Below, piece by piece: positions 20,538 through 29,297 of a stretch of 64,000 bases of DNA; positions within the stretch are counted from its first letter, which is position 1, and the number at the start of each line of letters is the position of its first letter. Source of the DNA: Pleodorina starrii (lineage: Eukaryota; Chlorophyta; Chlorophyceae; Chlamydomonadales; Volvocaceae); contig BRXU01000063.1 of NCBI GenBank assembly GCA_030267565.1, forward strand, positions 156,701-220,700. The letters are read 5' to 3'. Under the pieces are notes generated by a model that was not told where the DNA came from, made no database searches, and was given only the letters and a program-made list of their open reading frames with translations. Both the position numbers and the translations under genes were made by a program.

Positions 20538-21460
20538 GCGGCCCACCGGGCCGGGTCCACGACCCAGGGCGCCCGGGGCAGGACGTCCTCGTCGAACACG
20601 GCGAGGACGTCCTGCGCCGACCGGACCGGGCCGGGGAGGCCCAGCGACGCGGCCATCCAGCCCAGCACCTCCTCGGCGCCGTGCCCCGCCGCGGCGAGCT
20701 CGGCGAGGGTCACGGCGCCGTCCCGCTTGGCGAGGCGCTGCCCGTGCGCGTTGAGCACGAGCGGCACGTGCACCCACTCCGGCTCGTCCAGACCGAGCAC
20801 CGAGGCCAGGTACGCCTGCCGGGGGGTCGAGGGCAGCAGGTCGTCGCCCCGGACCACCTGGTCCACGCCCTGGTGGGCGTCGTCGAGGACCACCGCGAGG
20901 TTGTAGGCGGGGCGGCCGTCGTTGCGCAGCAGCACGAAGTCGTCGACGAGCCCCGTGAACGCCCCGGCCCAGCGGTCCACGACCGTGCGGGAGCGCACGT
21001 CCGCGCGCAGCCGCACCGCCGGGGGCCGCTCCCGGCGGCGCCGCGCCCGCTCGGCGTCGCCGAGGTCCCGGCACGTGCCCGGATAGGCGCCCGGGGCCCC
21101 GTGCGGCGCGCTCGCGGCCGCCTGCACCTCCCGGCGCGTGCAGTAGCACTCGTAGGTGCGCCCCGCCGCGGTGAGACGCTCCACCACGGCCCGGTGCTCG
21201 GCCTCCCGCGAGGACTGCAGCAGCGGCGGGCCGTCCCAGTCGAGGCCCAGCCGGGCGAGGTCCGCGAGCTGCCGCTCGACCGCCCCCGGCCGCACCCGGT
21301 CGATGTCCTCGACGCGCAGGACGAAGCCCCGGCCCGTGGAGCGCGCGAGGGCCCACGCGAGCAGCGCCGTGCGGAGGTTGCCGAGGTGGAGGTCCCCCGA
21401 GGGGGACGGAGCATAGCGGCCGGCGCCTCCGGCCGCACGGCCCGAGGACGGAGCGGTCAT
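20459..21460 (-). CDS. gluQ: glutamyl-Q tRNA(Asp) synthetase
   Basis: Adds glutamate to queuosine at the wobble position of tRNA(Asp). It resembles the catalytic half of glutamyl-tRNA synthetase: HIGH-like GDLHLGNLRTA near residue 22, YECYCTRREV (zinc ligand Cys), and a KMSKS-like RLAKRDGA, with no anticodon-binding domain. It is 333 residues, slightly longer than usual because the frame runs into the 3' end of aceB. The ATG at 21460 follows TATCCT by 7 nt, so it is probably leaderless. Divergent from the MBL gene. Confidence 0.9.
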   Translation of the reverse strand: MTAPSSGRAAGGAGRYAPSPSGDLHLGNLRTALLAWALARSTGRGFVLRVEDIDRVRPGAVERQLADLARLGLDWDGPPLLQSSREAEHRAVVERLTAAGRTYECYCTRREVQAAASAPHGAPGAYPGTCRDLGDAERARRRRERPPAVRLRADVRSRTVVDRWAGAFTGLVDDFVLLRNDGRPAYNLAVVLDDAHQGVDQVVRGDDLLPSTPRQAYLASVLGLDEPEWVHVPLVLNAHGQRLAKRDGAVTLAELAAAGHGAEEVLGWMAASLGLPGPVRSAQDVLAVFDEDVLPRAPWVVDPARWAAQAREDAEVPASSGACGSSGSARNRS

Positions 21461-21500
21461 GGTTGCCAGGATAGCCAGCGGCGGTCGGTACCCTGGTCGG
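21461..21500. promoter_or_regulatory. 40-bp divergent leaderless promoter pair (gluQ / MBL hydrolase)
   Basis: On the minus strand TATCCT (21473-21468) ends 7 nt before the gluQ ATG. On the plus strand TACCCT (21489-21494) ends 6 nt before the MBL GTG. Both start codons would be the first transcribed codons, and any -35 contacts would have to lie inside the opposing gene. Confidence 0.6.
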
Positions 21501-22394
21501 GTGGCGCGCATCAACGAAATCCGCGACGGCGTCTTCGCCGTGAGCACGGACAACTGGAGGCTGAACTCCGGGGTCGTGCTCGGGTCCCGTCGCGCCCTCG
21601 TGATCGACACGGGCGCGGGCCCGCGCCAGGCCCGCGAGATCCTCGAGGCCGTCCGCTCGCTCACGGGCCTGCCGCTGACGGTGGTGAACACCCACGCCCA
21701 CTACGACCACTTCCTGGGCAACGCCGTGTTCCAGCGCGCCGGGGCCGAGGACTTCTGGGCGCACCGCGGCTGCGCGGCGGCGATCCAGGCGCACGGCGAC
21801 TTCCAGCGCTCCTTCGTGGGCACCCACGAGCCCGAGATGGCCGCCGCCGAGGGGCCGGACACCCGTCTCGTCGTGCCCAACCGGCACCTGCCGGGCACGG
21901 GCCGGCGCCCCGCCCTGACCCGGGTGGACCTGGGGGAGCGGGCGGCGGTGCTCTTCTCCTTCGGCCCGGGCCACACCGACAACGACCTCTGCGTGGGCGT
22001 CGACGACGTCGTGTTCACCGGGGACCTCGTGGAGCAGGGCGCCGACCCCAGCTTCGACGACTCCTACCCGCGGGGCTGGGCCACGGCCCTCGAGAGCCTG
22101 GCCGCCCTCGACCGGTACCAGGTCTTCGTCCCCGGCCACGGCAACCCGGTGGAGCGCGGCTTCGTGCTCCAGCAGGCCCGGCTCATGCGCACCGCGATCG
22201 AGCGGGTGGACGCGAGCGAGGCCGCCGCGGCGCAGCCGGACGGCATGCGGCCCGTGACGGCCTCGATGTTCCGCCTGCCCTACAACCCGGGGGCGGCGCG
22301 GATCCTCCTGGACCGGCTCGAGCGGATCAGGGCCGAGGACGCCGCGACCGAGGAGCTTGCAGCGCTGTCAGCGCCGCTGCCGCCAGGAGACTGA
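21501..22394 (+). CDS. metallo-beta-lactamase-fold hydrolase
   Basis: A 297-residue MBL-fold protein with the zinc motif NTHAHYDHFLGN near residue 67 (HxHxDH), a glycine-rich FSFGPGHTDNDLC with the third His, and FVPGHGNP near the C-terminus. The substrate is unknown; glyoxalase II-like and lactonase-like enzymes share these motifs. The GTG at 21501 is preferred because TACCCT ends 6 nt before it, although the frame is open to 21459. It overlaps the opposing PAP2 gene by 68 bp at its 3' end. Confidence 0.85.
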   Translation: MARINEIRDGVFAVSTDNWRLNSGVVLGSRRALVIDTGAGPRQAREILEAVRSLTGLPLTVVNTHAHYDHFLGNAVFQRAGAEDFWAHRGCAAAIQAHGDFQRSFVGTHEPEMAAAEGPDTRLVVPNRHLPGTGRRPALTRVDLGERAAVLFSFGPGHTDNDLCVGVDDVVFTGDLVEQGADPSFDDSYPRGWATALESLAALDRYQVFVPGHGNPVERGFVLQQARLMRTAIERVDASEAAAAQPDGMRPVTASMFRLPYNPGAARILLDRLERIRAEDAATEELAALSAPLPPGD

Positions 22395-23175
22395 CCCCGA
22401 GGATCGCCGCGCACGCCGCGACCGCAGCCCAGCCCCCGCCCGGCACGCGCAGGGCCGCCCACAGCGGCAGCAGGCCGACCAGCAGGGCCCCCGCGCCGGA
22501 GACGGCCAGCAGGGCGGTCAGGCCCCCGCCGGGCACGGGGCGTTCCACGGGCCCGGTCAGGCGCAGCACGAGCCCGCCCAAGGCCGCCCAGCCCGCCACG
22601 ACCAGCAGGGACGCCACCACGTCCGAGGGCCGGTGCCAGCCGTTCAGCAGCGTGGCCACCCCGGTCGCGGTCGTGGCGGCCGCCCCCAGCAGCCCGACTA
22701 CCGGCCGGGAGGAGGCGGGGGCCGCGAGCAGCACCACCGCCACGGCGGCGGCCGCGGCGGCCGTGTGCCCGGACGGGAAGGAGTTGACGGCGGCCTCCTG
22801 GATCCCCAGGTCCGGCTTCTCCAGCAGCACCCGCTTGAGCAGCTGGACCGTGAGGTTGGAGAGCACGACCACCGCCGCCCCGACCACCGCCGGGGCGAGG
22901 CGCCGGGAGCGCACGGCCAGGACCGCGAGGCACAGGGCGGAGACGGCGCCCACCACCCACGGGACCGAGTCGAGCAGCTGGGCGGCGCGGTCGGAGAGGT
23001 CGGGGAAGGCGCCGCTCGCCTGGCGCAGGGCCAGTTCGTCGAGCCACTGCCCGGTCGCGGTGGTGAGGGCCACGACCCCGACCAGCGCGGCCGACGCCCA
23101 CAGGGCGGCGGCGCCGAGCAGGTGGCCCAGGACCTGCAGGACGGTGGGGGCGGGGCGGCGGGCGGTCGTGGTCAT
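22327..23175 (-). CDS. PAP2-superfamily membrane phosphatase
   Basis: A 282-residue integral membrane protein with about six to eight hydrophobic segments. The acid phosphatase motifs appear in order: KRVLLEKP (C1-like KxxxxxxRP), SFPSGHTAAA (C2) and NGWHRPSDVVAS (C3 SRxxxxxHxxxD-like; the first residues are GWHRPSD). It probably dephosphorylates a lipid phosphate such as undecaprenyl diphosphate or phosphatidate on the outer face. The ATG at 23175 has AGGAG 6 nt upstream. The much longer open frame to 24141 is antisense to menC and not real. Confidence 0.85.
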   Translation of the reverse strand: MTTTARRPAPTVLQVLGHLLGAAALWASAALVGVVALTTATGQWLDELALRQASGAFPDLSDRAAQLLDSVPWVVGAVSALCLAVLAVRSRRLAPAVVGAAVVVLSNLTVQLLKRVLLEKPDLGIQEAAVNSFPSGHTAAAAAAVAVVLLAAPASSRPVVGLLGAAATTATGVATLLNGWHRPSDVVASLLVVAGWAALGGLVLRLTGPVERPVPGGGLTALLAVSGAGALLVGLLPLWAALRVPGGGWAAVAACAAILGVSLLAAAALTALQAPRSRRPRP

Positions 23176-23305
23176 CGAGCTCCTGGGCGGTGGTGCGGAT
23201 CGTCGGGGCGCGGGCACGACCGCGGCCGTGCGGGCACCCGCGGAGCCCTCATCATTCCACGCACGGATCGGAGCGGGCTGAGAGGCGCCGCCTAGGCTGG
23301 GGAGC

Positions 23306-24319
23306 ATGCTCCCCGCCGTGGTCCTGCCCCCGCTCGACGACCTGCTCGCGCACGCGCACGTCGTCGCCCTGCCGATGCGGGTGCGCTTCCGGGGCGTCGA
23401 CGTGCGCGAGTCGGTGCTCCTGCGCGGCCCGGCGGGGTGGGGGGAGTTCGGCCCGTTCCCCGAGTACGAGGACGCCGAGGCGGGCGCCTGGCTCCGCGCC
23501 GCGGTCGACGCCGCGTGGCACGGCTTCCCGGCGCCCCGGCGCACGCGCATCCCCGTGAACGCGACCGTGCCCGCCCTGCCGGCGGCCCGGGTCCGGGAGG
23601 TCCTCGCCGGGTTCGGGGGCGGGGTGCGTGCCGTGAAGATCAAGGTCGCCGAGCGCGGCCAGGGGCCGGGGGACGACGACGCCCGGGTCGCGGCCGTGCG
23701 GGCCCTGCTGCCGGAGGCCGAGCTGCGGGTGGACGCCAACGGCGGGTGGGACGTGCCCACGGCCCTCGCGGCCCTGGAGCGGCTCGGGCGGCACGGGCTC
23801 GCGTACGCGGAGCAGCCCGTGCCCACGATCGAGGGCCTCGCCGCCGTCCGGGAGGGCCTCGCCGATCGGGGCGTGCCGGTGCTGGTGGCCGCGGACGAGT
23901 CCGTGCGCAAGGAGGACGACCCCCTGGCGGTGGCCCGGGCGGGCGCCGCCGACCTGCTCGTGGTCAAGGCGGCGCCGCTGGGCGGGGTGCGCCGTGCCCT
24001 GGACGTGGTCGCGCAGGCCGGCCTGCCGGCGGTGGTCAGCTCCGCCCTGGACACCTCCGTGGGCATCCGGGCGGGTCTCGCGCTCGCCGCCGCCCTGCCC
24101 GAGCTCCCGTACGCCTGCGGGCTCGGGACGGTGTCCCTCATGCGGGCGGACGTCCTGCGGGAGCCGCTGCGGCCGGTGGACGGGATGCTCGAGCTGCGGG
24201 ACGCGGTCCCGGACCCCGAGCTGCTGGCGGGCCACGCCGTGCCCGCCGACCGGCGCCGGTGGTGGCTGGAGCGGCTTCGCCGCGTGCACGCCCTGGCCGG
24301 GGTCGCGCCTCAGCCCTGA
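23306..24319 (+). CDS. menC: o-succinylbenzoate synthase MenC
   Basis: Enolase-superfamily dehydratase that makes o-succinylbenzoate in menaquinone synthesis. Its 337 residues include VKIKVAE (catalytic Lys pair), LRVDANGGW (metal Asp), YAEQPVP (Glu), VAADESV (Asp) and LVVKAAPLGG (second catalytic Lys), in the enolase order. TAGGCT at 23293-23298 ends 7 nt before the ATG, so it is predicted leaderless. The start is compact, with the substrate-capping domain at residues 1-90. It overlaps the opposing small gene by 10 bp. Confidence 0.95.
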   Translation: MLPAVVLPPLDDLLAHAHVVALPMRVRFRGVDVRESVLLRGPAGWGEFGPFPEYEDAEAGAWLRAAVDAAWHGFPAPRRTRIPVNATVPALPAARVREVLAGFGGGVRAVKIKVAERGQGPGDDDARVAAVRALLPEAELRVDANGGWDVPTALAALERLGRHGLAYAEQPVPTIEGLAAVREGLADRGVPVLVAADESVRKEDDPLAVARAGAADLLVVKAAPLGGVRRALDVVAQAGLPAVVSSALDTSVGIRAGLALAAALPELPYACGLGTVSLMRADVLREPLRPVDGMLELRDAVPDPELLAGHAVPADRRRWWLERLRRVHALAGVAPQP

Positions 24320-24720
24320 GCCGCGACCCCCAGGACCTCGGCCCGGAGCCGGTCCAGGTCCACCGGCTCGCCCTCGTGCAGCCCGTGGCCCCGGACCCAG
24401 GCCCGGGCGGCGCGCCACACGTCGTCGCAGCCGAGCTCCATGTCGGGGTGGGCGGCGCCGATCCGGGTCTGGGCCGTGTGCTCGGGGTCGTCGCACGTGA
24501 AGGAGAAGACCGCCACGGGGCTGCAGGCGAGCCCCACCACCCCGCGGACGGAGGCGATGATCCGTCCGTGCAGGCAGTCCCCCGGGTGGAGGTCCCACGC
24601 GCGGTGGACTCTCAGGCAGTCCACGGCCGCACGCCGGTACCCGTGCGCGCCGTGCTCGTGCGGAACGTTCCCCCCGTGCTCCCGCGGGGACAGCAGTCCC
24701 CCCTCTGGTTCGGTGTGCAT
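24310..24720 (-). CDS. conserved-looking hypothetical protein, 136 aa
   Basis: Not recognised. It is 136 residues and cytosolic, with no signal or membrane segment, and includes DCLHGRIIASVRGVV, VFSFTCDDPEHT, MELGCDDVWRAARAWVRGHG and a His-rich N-terminus. A strong GGAGGAGG ribosome site 7 nt before the ATG and high GC at third positions support a real gene; an in-frame upstream ATG adds only Arg-rich sequence. It is divergent from the phoX-type gene, with the PHO box in between, so phosphate control is possible. Confidence 0.65.
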   Translation of the reverse strand: MHTEPEGGLLSPREHGGNVPHEHGAHGYRRAAVDCLRVHRAWDLHPGDCLHGRIIASVRGVVGLACSPVAVFSFTCDDPEHTAQTRIGAAHPDMELGCDDVWRAARAWVRGHGLHEGEPVDLDRLRAEVLGVAAQG

Positions 24721-24961
24721 CGCGCGCCTCCTCCGCCGGTGTCCCGGCCGGCTCCGCCGCCGCGGCGGCACGGCCCGTGGGCGGATCGAGCAGAAGGAGG
24801 GGGGTCTTCCGGACGTTCCCGGTCACGGTCCGGGGCGCTGGACGGATGGGACGGCCTGACGCCTCGAGCATCCCAGAACCGGGGCGGCCGCGGAATCCGC
24901 CCGCGCATTGTTTCTTTGAGTGAACTCGGCCCGGAACGGACCCGCTGATCAGGGGCGGATG

Positions 24962-25005
24962 GGTCCCCGGCCGGTCACTGCCCGTTCACCTGCGGTTCGC
25001 ACGGC
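24962..25005 (+). promoter_or_regulatory. PHO box: four tandem 11-bp PhoP direct-repeat units
   Basis: Four contiguous 11-mers read GGTCCCCGGCC, GGTCACTGCCC, GTTCACCTGCG and GTTCGCACGGC. The third fits the Streptomyces PhoP repeat consensus G(G/T)TCAYYYR(G/C)G at every position; the others are degenerate but keep the 11-bp phase. The box lies 91 bp before the phosphatase start. The rest of the 376-bp gap holds an A/T-rich patch (24905-24925) and nothing else recognised. Confidence 0.7.
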
Positions 25006-25096
25006 CGCCCCCGGGGCCTCACCGGGCGGTGGTGCAGTGGCGGAGCACCCGTTCCCCGACCGCGGTCCGCCGCGGGCCCCGTCCCCTGGGAGAGCC

Positions 25097-27295
25097 ATGA
25101 CCGACACCGCCAAGCGCACCGTCCTGCCCCTGCTCGGCCACACGCGCGGCAAGCGCAGCCCCGTCACGTGCCAGCTCAAGTGCGGCAGCGCCTGCGCCGG
25201 ACCGGAGTGCAACACCTCCGGCAACGGCTACTTCCGCGACATCGCGAGCGCCGCGCTGTCCCGCCGCTCCGCCCTGGGCCTGGGCGCCGCGGCGGCCGTG
25301 ACCGTCGGCGTCGTCGGCGCCACCCCGGAGACCGCCCAGGCCCACGGCCGCGGACGCTCCGGGCTGTCCTTCGCGCCCATCGCCCCCGTCCCGAACACCG
25401 TGGACGACCTCACGGTCCCCGAGGGCTTCGACTGGTCTCCGATCATCCGCTGGGGCGACCCCTTGTTCGCGGACTCCCCGGAGTTCGACCCCCTCCAGCA
25501 GACCCCGGAGTCCCAGGCGGGCCAGTTCGGCTACAACAGCGACTACCTGGACATCCTCCAGGACCGCGGCGAACGCAGCGGAGTGCTCGTGAACAACCAC
25601 GAGTACACCAACGAGAACCTCATGTTCCCCGCCGAGCAGCAGGACGACCTCCAGCGTGTGGCCCGGGTGGCCATGGCCGCCCACGGCATGTCCGTCGTGG
25701 AGATCGCCCGCACCGGCCCCGGCCGGCCCTGGTCCTACGTCCGCGGCGGCGCCCGCAACCGGCGCATCACCCTGAGCACGCCCTTCACCGTGGACGGCCC
25801 GGCCGCCGGCTCCGCGCTGCTGAGGACGCAGGACGACCCGACCGGCACCGTGGTCCTCGGCACGCAGAACAACTGCGCCGGCGGCACCACCCCGTGGGGC
25901 ACCGTCCTGTCCGGCGAGGAGAACTTCAACCAGTACTTCAAGGGCAACGGCTCCGCCGAGCAGAAGCGCTACGGGATCGCCGCCGAGGCCCCGAGCCGGC
26001 GCTGGCACGAGGTGGACCCCCGCTTCGACTCGACCCTGCCGGGCTACGGGAACGAGCCGAACCGGTTCGGCTGGATCGTGGAGCTCGACCCCCAGGATCC
26101 CGCCTCCACCCCGGTCAAGCACACCGCACTGGGCCGCTTCAAGCACGAGGGCGCCAACGTGCGCGTGGCCGAGGACGGCACCGTGGTGGCCTACTCCGGC
26201 GACGACGAGCGCTTCGACTACCTCTACAAGTTCGTCTCCGCCCAGAAGTACGTCGAGGGCGACCGCGCCCACAACATGACGCTGCTCTCCGAGGGCAACC
26301 TGTACGTCGCGAAGTTCACCGGGGACACCGCGGCCGAGATCGACGGCTCCGGCCGGCTGCCCTCCGACGGCGCGTTCGACGGCTCCGGCGAGTGGTTGCC
26401 CCTGGTGGTGGACGGGGAGTCGGCCGTGGCCGGCATGTCCGTGGAGGAGGTCCTCGTCTTCACCCGCCTGGCCGCGGACCAGGTCGGCGCCACCAAGATG
26501 GACCGCCCCGAGGACGTCGAGCCCTCCCCGCACACCGGCAAGGTCTACGTGGCGCTGACCAACAACACCGACCGCGGCACCCCGGGCAAGGCCGGCCCGG
26601 ACGAGGCCAACCCGCGCACCCAGAACCGCGACGGGCACGTCATCGAGATCACGGAGCGCCACCACCGTGCCGACGCCACCGAGTTCGGCTGGAACATCCT
26701 CCTCGTCGCCGGGGACCCGGCGAAGAACGCCTCCACCTACTTCTCCGGCTACCCGGTGGAGAAGGTCTCCCCGATCTCCTGCCCGGACAACCTGGCCTTC
26801 GACTCGGAGGGCAACCTGTGGATCTCCACGGACGGCGCCCCGGGGACCATCGGCTACAACGACGGACTGTTCAAGGTGGGGCTGTCCGGGCGCGAGCGCG
26901 GCAACGTCGAGCAGTTCCTCGCCGTGCCGCAGGACGCCGAGACCTGCGGGCCCGTGATCCGCGACCGCGAGCGCATGGTCTACGTGGCCGTGCAGCACCC
27001 GGGCGAGGACGGCTCCTTCGAGGAGCCCCGCTCCTACTTCCCGGACTACGTGGTGGAGACCCGCCAGGGCGAGGGCGAGTGGTCCCTGCCGCGGCCGTCC
27101 GTGGCCCAGGTCTTCGCCGTGGACCGGGCCGGGGAGACCGAGTTCCCCGGTGCGATCCACGACCGGCCGGGCCACGGCCGCAACCAGCACAAGCGGCGCA
27201 AGAACGGCGAGCGCGGGCCCCGCTACCGCGGCTACAAGGGCAAGGCCACCGCGGAGACGAAGGCGGCCGCGAGGACCGCGTCCCGCTCCTACTGA
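25097..27295 (+). CDS. phoX: Tat-exported PhoX-family (DUF839) alkaline phosphatase
   Basis: A 732-residue secreted phosphatase. A long Tat leader (RDIASAALSRRSALGLGAA, twin Arg at 56-57, AQA-type cleavage about residue 85) precedes a beta-propeller of the PhoX/DUF839 family. Visible family segments: VNNHEYTNENLMFP, GGTTPWGTVLSGEENF, KHEGANVRV, LYKFVSA, DRPEDVEPSPHTGKVYVALTNN-type metal-binding loops, and CPDNLAFDSEGNLW. Such enzymes are Ca2+/Fe3+ dependent and release phosphate from phosphoesters outside the cell. The upstream PHO box supports induction by phosphate starvation. The ATG at 25097 follows a GGGAGAG site. Confidence 0.9.
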   Translation: MTDTAKRTVLPLLGHTRGKRSPVTCQLKCGSACAGPECNTSGNGYFRDIASAALSRRSALGLGAAAAVTVGVVGATPETAQAHGRGRSGLSFAPIAPVPNTVDDLTVPEGFDWSPIIRWGDPLFADSPEFDPLQQTPESQAGQFGYNSDYLDILQDRGERSGVLVNNHEYTNENLMFPAEQQDDLQRVARVAMAAHGMSVVEIARTGPGRPWSYVRGGARNRRITLSTPFTVDGPAAGSALLRTQDDPTGTVVLGTQNNCAGGTTPWGTVLSGEENFNQYFKGNGSAEQKRYGIAAEAPSRRWHEVDPRFDSTLPGYGNEPNRFGWIVELDPQDPASTPVKHTALGRFKHEGANVRVAEDGTVVAYSGDDERFDYLYKFVSAQKYVEGDRAHNMTLLSEGNLYVAKFTGDTAAEIDGSGRLPSDGAFDGSGEWLPLVVDGESAVAGMSVEEVLVFTRLAADQVGATKMDRPEDVEPSPHTGKVYVALTNNTDRGTPGKAGPDEANPRTQNRDGHVIEITERHHRADATEFGWNILLVAGDPAKNASTYFSGYPVEKVSPISCPDNLAFDSEGNLWISTDGAPGTIGYNDGLFKVGLSGRERGNVEQFLAVPQDAETCGPVIRDRERMVYVAVQHPGEDGSFEEPRSYFPDYVVETRQGEGEWSLPRPSVAQVFAVDRAGETEFPGAIHDRPGHGRNQHKRRKNGERGPRYRGYKGKATAETKAAARTASRSY

Positions 27296-27320
27296 GCCCC
27301 GCCTCCGGAGGCGTCCGGAG

Positions 27321-27361
27321 CCCACCGGTCCCCGCCCCGCGGCGGGCCGGGGACCGGTGCG
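27321..27361 (+). terminator. hairpin after the phosphatase gene
   Basis: Arms CACCGGTCCCCG (27323-27334) and CGGGGACCGGTG (27348-27359) enclose a GC-rich loop; no U tract follows. Confidence 0.6.
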
Positions 27362-27384
27362 TTCCCGGACTACCCTGGTCTCCT

Positions 27385-29181
27385 GTGACCACACCCTCTC
27401 TCGACACCGCCCGCACCGTCCTGGAGGAGCTCGTCGCCGCCGGGATGCGGCACCTCGTCGTAGCCCCCGGCTCCCGGTCCGCGCCGCTGGCCTACGCCGC
27501 GGCGGCCGCCCAGGCCGCCGGGGCCCTCGAGGTCCACGTGCGGGTGGACGAGCGGAGCGCGGCGTTCACCGCCCTCGGCATCGCACGGGCCACCGGCCGG
27601 CCGGCCGGGGTGCTCACCACCTCGGGCACGGCCGTGGGCAACCTGCTCCCCGCGGTGCTGGAGGCCGACCACGCCGAGGTGCCCCTCGTCGTGCTCTCCG
27701 CCGACCGCCCGCCGGAGCTGCGGGGCACCGGCGCCAACCAGACCACCCGCCAGCCGGGGATGTTCGGCGACCACGTGCGCGCCGCCGTGGACCTCCTCCC
27801 GGACGACGACGTGCCCGCCCGGCTCGAGGAGGTCCTCGCCGCCCTGGCCGGCCGTGGACCGCAGGGGCCCCGGCCGGCGGGACCGGTCCACCTCAACGTG
27901 GCCCTGCGCGAGCCGCTGCACCCCGCGCCGGAGGACGGCCCGGTGCTCGCGGCCCGGGCCCGGCTGCTGGCCGCCCGGACGGGGGCACGGCCGGACCCGG
28001 GGCCGGCCGCGGTGGCGGCCGGCCCGGTCGCGGTCCCGCCGCCGGACGCCGGGACGGCGCGCTCCGTCGTCGTCGCCGGGGACGGCGCCGGACCGGACGC
28101 GGCACGCTTCGCCGAGGCGTGCGGGCTGCCGCTGCTCGCGGAGCCCTCCTCGAACGCGCGGAGCGGCCCGCACGCCGTGGGGGCCTACCGGCTGCTGCTG
28201 GACTCCCCGCTGGGCCGGCGGATCGAGCGGGTCCTGCTCGTGGGCCGGCCCACGCTCTCCCGCCCGGTCGGGGCCCTGCTCGCCCGGGAGGGCGTCGCCA
28301 CCGCGGCCGTGCGGCCGGCACTCGTGGCCTGGTACGAGCCCGGGCGGCGCCGTGAGCGGGTGCTCACGAGCTGGGCCGAGGCGGCCGCCTTCACCGGCCG
28401 CGGCGCCCCCGGCTGGGCGCAGGTCTGGCGGGAGGCGGGCGCCGCCGCGGACGGCGCCGTCGCCGGGCTGCTCGCCGCCGAGCCGCCGGGGCGGGCCACG
28501 GGCCCGGCCGTGGCCGCCGCGGTGTGGGAGGCCTGCCGGCGGGACGGGGCCGTGCTGCTGGCGGGCTCCTCCAACCCCGTGCGCGACCTCGACCTGGCCG
28601 CCCGGCCCGGCCCGGGCTCCCCGCTCGTGCTCGCCAACCGGGGGCTCGCCGGGATCGACGGGACGGTGGCCACGGCCGCCGGCGCGGCGCTCGGCGGGGG
28701 CCGGCCGGTCCGCGCCCTCCTGGGCGACCTGACGTTCCTGCACGACGTCTCGTCCCTGCTGCTGGGCCCGGGCGAGCGCGAGCCCGACCTCCAGCTCGTG
28801 GTCCTCAACGACGGCGGCGGGGGGATCTTCACGACCCTGGAGCACGGCGTGCTGGGGGAGCAGGAGGAGTACCGGGCGGTCGTGGAGCGGTTCTTCGGTA
28901 CCCCACACGAGGCCCGGCTCGACGCGCTGTGCGCCGGCTACGGCGTGGCCCACCGGCGTGCGGCCGGCGTCGCCGAGCTCGAGCAGGCGCTCGCCGCGCC
29001 CGTGCGGGGGCGCTCGGTCCTGGAGGTCGTGGTGGACCGGCGCGGGCTGCGGGACCTCCACGCGCGGATCCGGGCCGCCGTCGCCCGGGCCGCCGCGGAG
29101 GCCGCCGCGCAGGACACGGCTCAGGACACCGCGCAGGACACGGCTCCGGACAACGGTGCGGGAGGCCGCACCGGCCGCTGA
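27385..29181 (+). CDS. menD: SEPHCHC synthase MenD
   Basis: Thiamine-diphosphate enzyme joining isochorismate and 2-oxoglutarate, the first committed menaquinone step. Its 598 residues include HLVVAPGSRSAPLAYAA, HVRVDERSAAFTALG (TPP Glu), LTTSGTAVGNLLPAV, PELRGTGANQTTRQPGMFG, and the C-terminal cofactor motif VLNDGGGGIFTTLE. The GTG at 27385 follows TACCCT by 8 nt (leaderless). The final ~20 residues contain a QDTA repeat unlikely to belong to the fold. It is transcribed toward the MFS gene. Confidence 0.96.
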   Translation: MTTPSLDTARTVLEELVAAGMRHLVVAPGSRSAPLAYAAAAAQAAGALEVHVRVDERSAAFTALGIARATGRPAGVLTTSGTAVGNLLPAVLEADHAEVPLVVLSADRPPELRGTGANQTTRQPGMFGDHVRAAVDLLPDDDVPARLEEVLAALAGRGPQGPRPAGPVHLNVALREPLHPAPEDGPVLAARARLLAARTGARPDPGPAAVAAGPVAVPPPDAGTARSVVVAGDGAGPDAARFAEACGLPLLAEPSSNARSGPHAVGAYRLLLDSPLGRRIERVLLVGRPTLSRPVGALLAREGVATAAVRPALVAWYEPGRRRERVLTSWAEAAAFTGRGAPGWAQVWREAGAAADGAVAGLLAAEPPGRATGPAVAAAVWEACRRDGAVLLAGSSNPVRDLDLAARPGPGSPLVLANRGLAGIDGTVATAAGAALGGGRPVRALLGDLTFLHDVSSLLLGPGEREPDLQLVVLNDGGGGIFTTLEHGVLGEQEEYRAVVERFFGTPHEARLDALCAGYGVAHRRAAGVAELEQALAAPVRGRSVLEVVVDRRGLRDLHARIRAAVARAAAEAAAQDTAQDTAQDTAPDNGAGGRTGR

Positions 29182-29242
29182 GGGGTCTCGAGGTGCGCCG
29201 GGTGCCCTGCGCCGGCCGGCGCCCCGGGGCCGGGGACGCGGA

Positions 29243-29278
29243 CGGGCCCCGCCCCCCGGCGAGGGGGGACGGGGCCCG
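29243..29278. terminator. bidirectional hairpin between menD and the MFS gene
   Basis: GGGCCCCGCCCCCC pairs with GGGGGG-A-CGGGGCCC (one bulged A), loop of about 5 nt, between two converging genes. Confidence 0.7.
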
Positions 29279-29297
29279 GAGGCGGTGCCGCGGGGGG

